A stretch of DNA of 5,371 nt. It comes from Nitrososphaeraceae archaeon. Lineage in GTDB: Archaea > Thermoproteota > Nitrososphaeria > Nitrososphaerales > Nitrososphaeraceae. A program made the position numbers and the translations under genes. The stretch covers positions 1 to 5,371 of the forward strand of contig JAICHH010000126.1 of assembly GCA_025922715.1 (NCBI GenBank). The letters run 5' to 3'. The notes beneath the pieces are model-generated. The model saw only the letters and a list, made by a program, of their open reading frames with translations, searched no databases and had not been told where the DNA came from. Shown here in pieces: positions 1-4,598 of this stretch (its first letter is position 1; each line of letters starts with the position of its first letter).

Positions 1-129
1 TATTCTGCTTTAACCTTATTTAATAATTAGTATTTACTGTAAATTAATATTTATTGTTTGTAATTGGTCATGAATATCAATATTATTATGACTTTTGATA
101 ACAAATAATAACTTTCATAACAAATTTTG

Positions 130-202
130 TAGCAAAAAGTTTTTAAAATATAGTATTGTATGAAGGACATATCTATAACAACTTTAGCAACTTTTTAAAA
201 TA
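130..202. repeat. Imperfect direct repeat with T5A4 core
   Basis: Two copies of a TAGCAA...TTTTTAAAATA element lie at 130-150 and 185-202. They differ mainly by a 3-nt deletion in the second copy. They start 55 bp apart and each contains a TATA-like TTTTTAAAATA. They could be duplicated promoter boxes or protein-binding sites. In sequence this AT-rich, a chance match is also quite possible. Confidence 0.3.
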
Positions 203-243
203 AAAAAAATTTTATTTGCCATTTGATGTAGTGAATTTTTACC

Positions 244-252
244 ATATTATAA
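244..252 (+). promoter_or_regulatory. Probable TATA box for the small hypothetical gene
   Basis: ATATTATAA is centred about 27 nt before the GTG at 275, the usual archaeal distance from TATA box to transcription start. The transcript would then begin at or beside the start codon and be leaderless. No Shine-Dalgarno-like sequence precedes the gene, which fits. This is inferred from spacing only. Confidence 0.4.
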
Positions 253-274
253 GTAGTAGCTGACAATATCTTAT

Positions 275-568
275 GTGAAATCACAAAAATACAGAATGAC
301 TAACGATAAAATTTGGAAAGGAAAATACAAAGGTGAACCGTTTAAGTATGAAAAAAAAGCAATGAGATATAACTACAGATATTTGAAATCAGGATATTAC
401 GAAAATCAAGCGTGGGGTGCTTTACACAAGGCTTGGCTTGGGTATATTATTGCGTGCAAAAACTGGGAATTTAATGAAAAAATTGAGTATGCCAGAAGAA
501 TTAGAAAGCTACAAAGAGCATTAGGACTTGAATTGTCCGATTTTGAATGTTTGGATTGGGATAACTAA
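275..568 (+). CDS. Small basic aromatic-rich hypothetical protein
   Basis: I do not recognise a family for this 97-residue protein. It is basic (about 20 Lys/Arg against 12 Asp/Glu) and very rich in aromatics, with Trp at 14, 47, 54, 64 and 95 and ten Tyr. It has no signal peptide or membrane segment. Residues 42-84 look mostly alpha-helical. The N-terminal third carries repeated Lys/Tyr/Arg, which could suit nucleic-acid contact, but that is a guess. The GTG start adds seven residues over an internal ATG at 296 and has a TATA box about 27 nt upstream. The ATG at 273 is followed directly by TGA, so it cannot be the start. Codon use (AGA for every Arg, A/T-ending codons) matches the genes on the right, which argues for a real gene. 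It ends tail to tail with a recombinase relic, so it may be cargo of a lost element or the host gene beside it. Confidence 0.6.
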   Translation: MKSQKYRMTNDKIWKGKYKGEPFKYEKKAMRYNYRYLKSGYYENQAWGALHKAWLGYIIACKNWEFNEKIEYARRIRKLQRALGLELSDFECLDWDN

Positions 569-572
569 TTCT

Positions 573-1047
573 TCACACTTTTCTATATTTTTCACTGTCT
601 CTAGGATCATCACATAATGCACCTTCGTATGAAGGTAAACCTCTAGTAATCTTTTTCCAGTTTATAGGTGGCATATCAAAATTCATATCAATAAATAATT
701 TGAAGGATCGAATGTAATTATGAGCAGTAATAGCAACAATTTCTCTTTTCTTAATTCTTTCTTTTTGAAACATTATAAATTTCATCAAAGAGTAAGTTAG
801 CCAATGAGGACTTTCCAAGGTTTTTAAAACAACTTTACACTGCTTCTCTAACTGATCCCTCTTTTAACTCATTAATAGATACAAAATAATCAAAAACAAC
901 TTTCAACCTTTTTGGGTATTACCTTTTGGTTTCTGAGGCTTTTAAGGCATACAAAAACGATTCATAGGGATCATCATGAGTAAATTTTTCAAAAATATAG
1001 TTTTGTTGTTGCTCATACAAGAGAATTCTCTTCGTATCTATACACAT
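573..1047 (-). pseudogene. Broken tyrosine recombinase (integrase), N-terminal part only
   Basis: On the minus strand an ATG at 1047 opens a frame encoding about 42 residues, including DPYESFLYALKA, up to TAA at 919-921. The same frame resumes with YPKRLKVVFDYF and meets a second TAA at 835-837. Near 840-850 the similarity moves by one frame and continues in the stretch that ends at TGA 573-575. That part contains PHWLTYSLMKFI, HNYIRSFKLFIDMN and NWKKITRGLP. The order and spacing match, from memory, the N-terminal SAM-like core-binding domain of integrases common in Nitrososphaerota. The first stop sits where these proteins usually read ETxRQYPKR, so it may be a Gln codon turned to TAA. About 157 residues can be pieced together. 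The whole C-terminal catalytic domain (Arg...His-x-x-Arg...Tyr) is missing, so no recombinase activity is expected. The gene starts 28 bp downstream of a tRNA 3' fragment. Confidence 0.75.
579..592 (+). terminator. Oligo-T terminator after the small gene
   Basis: Two T-runs (TTTT at 579-582 and TTTTT at 588-592) begin about 10 nt after the TAA of the small gene. Archaeal RNA polymerase commonly terminates at such oligo-T tracts without needing a hairpin. I see no strong stem-loop in front of them. Confidence 0.4.
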
Positions 1048-1075
1048 GGGCTGCCTTTAAGCGTCGTTATCAATA

Positions 1076-1118
1076 CGGGCTCGGAGGGCTTCGATCCCAC
1101 GACCACGGTTTCGAATCT
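1076..1118 (-). pseudogene. tRNA 3'-half fragment, best fit tRNA-Arg(UCG); likely attachment-site relic
   Basis: Reading the minus strand from about 1118 gives, in order: an anticodon loop ATTCGAA (U33, anticodon TCG, A37) at 1116-1110; ACCGT as the 3' anticodon stem; a GGTC variable loop; T-arm GTGGG/ATCGAAG/CCCTC at 1100-1084; the acceptor 3' strand CGAGCCC at 1083-1077; and discriminator G at 1076. No matching GGGCTCG acceptor 5' strand or D-arm lies upstream (above 1118), so only the 3' half exists. The T-stem has a T-T mismatch, and the loop lacks the T54 and T60 of the usual TTCGAAT, so the fragment is also decaying. It is a sharp GC-rich island in AT-rich DNA. Integrating elements in archaea often recreate the 3' half of a tRNA at their ends. 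The neighbouring integrase relic, in the same orientation, supports that origin. The Arg identity is moderately supported. Confidence 0.7.
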
Positions 1119-1213
1119 GATATCTAACTAATTTAGATTTGAAACAATATAACGGATTAGCTTTTATCAAAATTTTGTTAATATGATTTTTATAAAAAAC
1201 CTCATAAAGCTGT

Positions 1214-1259
1214 AAAATTTATATAAATTATTAAGCTCGATAAAGGAAAATTTATAAAT
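1214..1259. repeat. Palindromic TATA-like element and second direct copy
   Basis: AATTTATATAAATT at 1216-1229 is a perfect 14-bp palindrome. Its leading 10-mer AAAATTTATA (1214-1223) recurs at 1247-1256, 33 bp downstream, about three helical turns. Either copy could be a TATA box on either strand. Both are over 200 bp from aspS, so they would imply a long leader or a non-coding transcript. Chance is possible at this base composition. Confidence 0.35.
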
Positions 1260-1290
1260 CAAATTGAAAAAATCTTCTAAATTGTGCACA

Positions 1291-1317
1291 GAAAGTAATA
1301 GAAAGTAAAAGATACTT
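1291..1317. repeat. Tandem 10-mer with small inverted repeat
   Basis: GAAAGTAATA is followed at once by GAAAGTAAAA (nine of ten bases identical) at 1291-1310. The second unit also forms a 5-bp inverted repeat, AAGTA (1303-1307) with TACTT (1313-1317). This could be an operator-like pair of sites about one helical turn apart, roughly 150 bp upstream of aspS. No known regulator is matched. Confidence 0.3.
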
Positions 1318-1428
1318 CTTTATTCTTAAATTAACAGGCAAATAATTATTATATCAGTGTTAAAAACGCATTAAAAATTGATTATAGTATGGATGTCATA
1401 TTAGAAACGTTATGGATAAATTAGTCTA

Positions 1429-1437
1429 GTATAATTT
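1429..1437 (+). promoter_or_regulatory. Probable TATA box of the aspS-gatCAB operon
   Basis: GTATAATTT is centred about 29 nt before the TTG start of aspS, the normal archaeal TATA-to-start distance. Transcription would begin within a few bases of the start codon, giving a leaderless message. No Shine-Dalgarno-like sequence lies in front of the TTG, which agrees with this. No other long spacer capable of holding a promoter exists before gatB. Confidence 0.5.
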
Positions 1438-1461
1438 TCATATGTTATTTAGGTATTAAAA

Positions 1462-2817
1462 TTGAATAGTAGTAATAGTATATTAAGAGAAGAGGAATTA
1501 GGAAATTGGAGAAAATCCCACTACTCATCAGAGATTAATCCCTCTCTGGAAGGAAGAACAGTTATTCTAATGGGATGGATTTCCAGCATTCGGGACCATG
1601 GCAATATTCAATTTATTATGTTAAGAGATAAAGATGGAGACACTCAAATAATTGCTAAAAAAGGTCAATGTCCAGATTTAGTATATGAACAAGTCTTGCA
1701 GTTAAAGGAACATACATCTCTAGGAGTAAGTGGAAAGGTTATTTCTCAAAGAAAAGCACCCAATGGAATTGAGATAATTCCACTAGAACTAAAGGTTTTT
1801 TCAATTCCTATACAGGCTCCGCCGTTTATGGTACAGAGTAGAAATCCTGCAGGAATTGATACTAGATTAGATTTTAGAGCGATAGATTTGAGAAGAAAGT
1901 ATTTGCAAGATATTTTTATCATCCGTAATAACATTTTAAAATATATTCGCACTTTTCTTTCAAATGAGAAATTTATAGAGGTTAATACACCTAAGATAAT
2001 AGCGACAGCTTCAGAGGGAGGGACTGCCCTTTTCCCAATATTCTATTACGAAAGGGAAGCATTTTTGGCTCAGAGTCCTCAGATATATAAAGAACAACTT
2101 ACAATGGCTTTTGAAAAAGTCTTTGAGATAGGACCAATTTTCAGAGCTGAACCTTCTCGTACTAATAGACACTTATCAGAAGCTACATCAATAGATATTG
2201 AATCTGCTTTTGTTGACTATAATGATATTATGGTATTATTAGAGAAAATGATTCAATTTATTATAAAGTCATTGTCTGAAGACGATAATATTAAAAATAG
2301 TCCTGAATTAGATATTGATAAAAAAATTAATGATAACAACAAATCATTTCCAAGGTTAAAATATTCAGAATTAACTGAAAAACTGAGAAATATCGGAGAA
2401 AAGGTAAGGTGGGGAGATGATCTATCTCCGCAGCTCATTAAAAAACTTGATGACGATCGGTTAAATAATAATTTTTATTTCATAACAGATTGGCCCACTG
2501 CAGCTAAACCATTTTATGTGAAAGAGAATCAAGATGATTCAAAGATTTGTGAATCTTTTGATTTAATGTATGGATCATTAGAAATATCATCTGGAAGCAC
2601 AAGAATTAGTAATAAAGAAATTCTTATAGATAGAATGAAGAAAAAAGGGTTGAATTTGAATTCATTTGACTACCATTTGAGAATATTTAGTTATGGAGTG
2701 CCTCCACATGCTGGGTGTGGAGTAGGATTGGAACGGTTTTTAATGACTCTCACAAAAATAGACAATATTCGTGATGCTATATTATATCCAAGAGATATTG
2801 ATAGACTTGCGCCATAG
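1462..2817 (+). CDS. aspS: Aspartyl-tRNA synthetase, archaeal type, probably non-discriminating
   Basis: Cytosolic class IIb synthetase that joins Asp to tRNA(Asp), using ATP, and probably also to tRNA(Asn). The 451 residues compare with about 430-440 in other archaeal forms. The OB-fold anticodon-binding domain occupies roughly 17-115 (RKSHYSSEI, then GW at 38-39). Motif 1 is near 171-187 with Pro177. The aspartate-binding QSPQ..K segment is at 204-210 and separates it from AsnRS. Motif 2 has FRAE at 227-230 and motif 3 GVGLERF at 420-426. An Asn/Asp/Lys-rich insert lies at about 272-294. An upstream in-frame TAG at 1450 and the lack of any other start before the OB fold leave TTG at 1462 as the only sensible start. 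Residues thought to set tRNA(Asp) versus tRNA(Asn) choice correspond to Ser41 and Pro100; Pro is the non-discriminating state. Being first gene in an operon with gatCAB supports a role in Asn-tRNA formation. Confidence 0.95.
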   Translation: MNSSNSILREEELGNWRKSHYSSEINPSLEGRTVILMGWISSIRDHGNIQFIMLRDKDGDTQIIAKKGQCPDLVYEQVLQLKEHTSLGVSGKVISQRKAPNGIEIIPLELKVFSIPIQAPPFMVQSRNPAGIDTRLDFRAIDLRRKYLQDIFIIRNNILKYIRTFLSNEKFIEVNTPKIIATASEGGTALFPIFYYEREAFLAQSPQIYKEQLTMAFEKVFEIGPIFRAEPSRTNRHLSEATSIDIESAFVDYNDIMVLLEKMIQFIIKSLSEDDNIKNSPELDIDKKINDNNKSFPRLKYSELTEKLRNIGEKVRWGDDLSPQLIKKLDDDRLNNNFYFITDWPTAAKPFYVKENQDDSKICESFDLMYGSLEISSGSTRISNKEILIDRMKKKGLNLNSFDYHLRIFSYGVPPHAGCGVGLERFLMTLTKIDNIRDAILYPRDIDRLAP

Positions 2818-2840
2818 AAGAAAGAAAGAAGGGGAAGAAA

Positions 2841-2846
2841 AGTGAT
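2841..2846 (+). promoter_or_regulatory. Shine-Dalgarno-like site for gatC
   Basis: AGTGAT matches five of six bases of GGTGAT, the complement of the archaeal 16S rRNA 3' end, and ends 9 nt before the gatC ATG. It follows a 27-nt all-purine run (2816-2842) that contains another weak candidate, GGGGAAG. This is the only gene start in the operon with a visible ribosome-binding site. The aspS, gatA and gatB starts have none. Confidence 0.45.
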
Positions 2847-2855
2847 AGATCAACC

Positions 2856-3134
2856 ATGATTACAAAAGATCAACTAAAACATTTGAGTAAACTTTCAAAG
2901 ATAGATTTAACTGAAACTGAATTTGAAACTTATACTAAACAAATTGAAAAGATAATAAAATATTTGGATAAATTAGATGAAATTTCATTTGAAGAGAACA
3001 ATCCGTCATTAGTATTATCTTTCAAAAAATTGTCAGAATTAAGAGAAGACACGATTATAGAGCCAACTCTTAATATTGATCAAATAGCTAAAAACCTAAA
3101 AGACAAGTTTGTAAGAGGTCCAGTTATAAGTTAA
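2856..3134 (+). CDS. gatC: Asp-tRNA(Asn) amidotransferase subunit C
   Basis: Small non-catalytic subunit of the GatCAB complex. It wraps around the GatA-GatB interface and is needed for the stable heterotrimer. At 92 residues it has the usual length (about 90-100). The N-terminal half (to about 45) is the helical region, with alternating Lys/Glu and hydrophobic residues. The conserved LRED is at 62-65, and the C-terminal FVRGPV segment (85-90) corresponds to the usual FVRVP tail. The ATG is 38 bp after aspS and has a GTGAT ribosome-binding site. The upstream GTG at 2842 is in another frame. The gene ends one base before the gatA start, so the two are likely translated together in matched amounts. 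Confidence 0.92.
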   Translation: MITKDQLKHLSKLSKIDLTETEFETYTKQIEKIIKYLDKLDEISFEENNPSLVLSFKKLSELREDTIIEPTLNIDQIAKNLKDKFVRGPVIS

Positions 3135-3135
3135 T

Positions 3136-4596
3136 ATGTCTAATCTTTATACTCTAAATATTGAACAAGTTGTAAATGGTATTAAAAATGGAGAATTTAC
3201 TTCTGAAGAATATGTATCCCAAATTATAGAAAGAATAAAAAAAGTTGATAAAAAAATAAATTCATTTATAACAATAAATGACAATGCACTTGTTCAGGCA
3301 CGACAGATAGACAAGAAAATAAGATCAGGTTGGACAGTTGATTCTTTAGCTGGCATTGTAGTAGGAGTAAAAGATAATATCAGTACAGCAGGATTAAAAA
3401 CAACTTGTGCTTCCAAAATGCTATCCGACTATGTTCCACCATACGATGCCACCGTCATAAAGAGATTAAAAGATAAAGGTGCAATAATAATAGGAAAATT
3501 AAACCTTGATGAATTTGCAATGGGATCAACTACAGAATGGAGCAGTTATGGACTTACAAGAAACCCATGGAACTTAGATTATGTGTGTGGAGGGTCTTCA
3601 GGTGGCAGTGCAGCTAGCGTTGCTGCACAATTATGTACAGCATCATTAGGGTCTGATACTGGAGGCTCTGTTCGTTGTCCATCTAGTTTTTGTTCTGTGG
3701 TTGGATTTAAACCAACATATGGATTAGTAAGTAGATACGGACTTGTTTCATATTCTAATAGTTTAGAACAAATTGGTTCTATAGGGAGGACTGTATCAGA
3801 CGTCAAAAAAATTATGGAAGTTATCTCCGGAAAAGATACTAATGACAATACAACAATAGACACAAAAAATAATAACATTAACAATAATCATTATGATCTC
3901 GAACAAAATAATAACCAAAAAATTGGTTTATTAAAAGAATTAATAAATGGAGCTGATGAGCCTGTATATCAATGCATATATTCTGCAATAGATAAATTTA
4001 ACGAGTTTGGATTTACGAGTGAGGAATCTTCATTAAAATCATCCGAATATGCTCTTGCATCATATTATACAATTGCTACAGCTGAAGCAAGCAGCAATTT
4101 AGCACGATTTGATAATATAAGATATGGATTTGAATTAAATCCCGACGATTACGAATGGAATACATATTTCTCTAAAGCAAGAGGAAATTTCGGAGATGAA
4201 GTCAAAAGAAGAATAATAGTAGGATCTTTTGTATTATCTTCAGGATATTATGGAAAATATTATCTTAAAGCACAAAGAGTAAAGGATTTGATTAAAATTG
4301 AGCTAAAAAATCTTTTTAAAGAATATGATTTACTACTATCCCCAACCGTTCCGGTTCTTCCTTTTAAAATTGGAGAAAAAATCGATGACCCATTAAAAAT
4401 GTATCTAATAGATATTAACACAGTTTTAGCTAATTTGGCAGGTATTCCTGCAATTTCAATTCCTATAGGATTCAAAAATGGTCTACCCATCGGACTACAA
4501 ATCATGGCTGATGAATTTCAAGAGAAAAAATTACTGGATATAGCGGAAGTGCTTGAAAAATCAATTAATATTAATACATCGTATCCAGATCTATAA
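3136..4596 (+). CDS. gatA: Asp-tRNA(Asn) amidotransferase subunit A (amidase family)
   Basis: Glutaminase subunit of GatCAB: it releases ammonia from glutamine, which passes through a channel to GatB to amidate Asp-tRNA(Asn). It belongs to the amidase signature family. The Lys-cisSer-Ser triad is complete at Lys79 (in VGVKDN), Ser154 (in GGSSGGSAA) and Ser178 (in SDTGGSVR), the same numbering as I recall for the S. aureus protein. The FKPTYGLVSRYGL block (191-203) and the closing IPIGFKNGLPIGLQIM block near the C terminus are typical. The 486-residue length is normal. An Asn-rich low-complexity loop at 236-260 (11 Asn in 25 residues) sits where the family is variable. The start lies one base after gatC with no Shine-Dalgarno sequence, suggesting translational coupling. 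The Gln usual after the Ser178-x-Arg is Cys181 here. Confidence 0.96.
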   Translation: MSNLYTLNIEQVVNGIKNGEFTSEEYVSQIIERIKKVDKKINSFITINDNALVQARQIDKKIRSGWTVDSLAGIVVGVKDNISTAGLKTTCASKMLSDYVPPYDATVIKRLKDKGAIIIGKLNLDEFAMGSTTEWSSYGLTRNPWNLDYVCGGSSGGSAASVAAQLCTASLGSDTGGSVRCPSSFCSVVGFKPTYGLVSRYGLVSYSNSLEQIGSIGRTVSDVKKIMEVISGKDTNDNTTIDTKNNNINNNHYDLEQNNNQKIGLLKELINGADEPVYQCIYSAIDKFNEFGFTSEESSLKSSEYALASYYTIATAEASSNLARFDNIRYGFELNPDDYEWNTYFSKARGNFGDEVKRRIIVGSFVLSSGYYGKYYLKAQRVKDLIKIELKNLFKEYDLLLSPTVPVLPFKIGEKIDDPLKMYLIDINTVLANLAGIPAISIPIGFKNGLPIGLQIMADEFQEKKLLDIAEVLEKSININTSYPDL

Positions 4597-4598
4597 TA

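Larger units (their letters stand above)
1..274. other. AT-rich non-coding stretch upstream of the small hypothetical gene
   Basis: No convincing reading frame crosses this stretch. It is very AT-rich, with runs such as the A8 tract near 202-209, and has several TATA-like sites. A short open tail at 1-30 ends in TAG, but it is too short to call the end of a gene. An imperfect direct repeat is listed separately. Only the distal end, next to the small gene, has a reasonable promoter assignment. Confidence 0.6.
573..1118 (-). mobile_element. Remnant end of an integrated genetic element (tRNA half plus integrase relic)
   Basis: A partial tRNA and a broken integrase, 28 bp apart and on the same strand, form the usual layout of one end of a tRNA-targeting integrated plasmid or virus. 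The integrase fragment does not overlap the tRNA fragment. That differs from the SSV layout, where the attachment site lies inside the integrase gene, and is closer to elements with a whole integrase beside the site. The other end, the cargo and the intact target tRNA are not in the window, so the outer boundary is unknown. The small gene at 275-568 may or may not belong to it. Confidence 0.5.
1120..1461. other. AT-rich intergenic region upstream of aspS
   Basis: No coding frame of note is present on either strand. The region has several TATA-like sites, a 14-bp perfect palindrome at 1216-1229, a second AAAATTTATA at 1247-1256, and a tandem 10-mer at 1291-1310. The best promoter candidate for the operon is near the 3' end. 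No structured RNA, riboswitch or T-box-like element could be recognised, although the operon makes an aminoacyl-tRNA. Confidence 0.6.

Noticed and set aside
1..30. Possible C-terminal tail of a plus-strand gene ending in TAG at 28-30
   Set aside because: Only nine codons are visible and nothing can be recognised.
1100..1125. Plus-strand T-loop-like GTTTCGAATC suggesting a plus-strand tRNA
   Set aside because: TTCGAA is palindromic. The flanking bases do not pair as a T-stem on the plus strand, whereas the minus strand gives T-arm, variable loop and acceptor strand in order.
1076..1461. Complete tRNA with a long intron
   Set aside because: No GGGCTCG acceptor 5' strand or D-arm was found on the minus strand upstream of the fragment within the window.
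1..1461. CRISPR array, riboswitch or other exotic system
   Set aside because: No regularly spaced repeats, no conserved structured RNA and no defence-type gene are visible. The repeats are short, AT-rich and few.
1746..1952. Minus-strand open frame of 68 codons inside aspS
   Set aside because: It lies wholly within the clearly coding aspS frame, has no start context and its product resembles nothing.
2253..2438. Minus-strand open frame inside aspS
   Set aside because: Leu/Ser/Ile-rich antisense reading of the Lys/Asp/Asn-rich aspS insert; a typical shadow.
1462..2817. Asparaginyl-tRNA synthetase instead of AspRS
   Set aside because: The QSPQ..K substrate segment and the overall pattern match archaeal AspRS, and an AsnRS would make the adjacent gatCAB hard to explain.
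3579..3884. Minus-strand open frame of 101 codons inside gatA
   Set aside because: Antisense to the amidase signature region of gatA; composition follows from the sense codons.
4260..4505. Minus-strand open frame inside gatA
   Set aside because: Antisense shadow of the conserved gatA C-terminal region.
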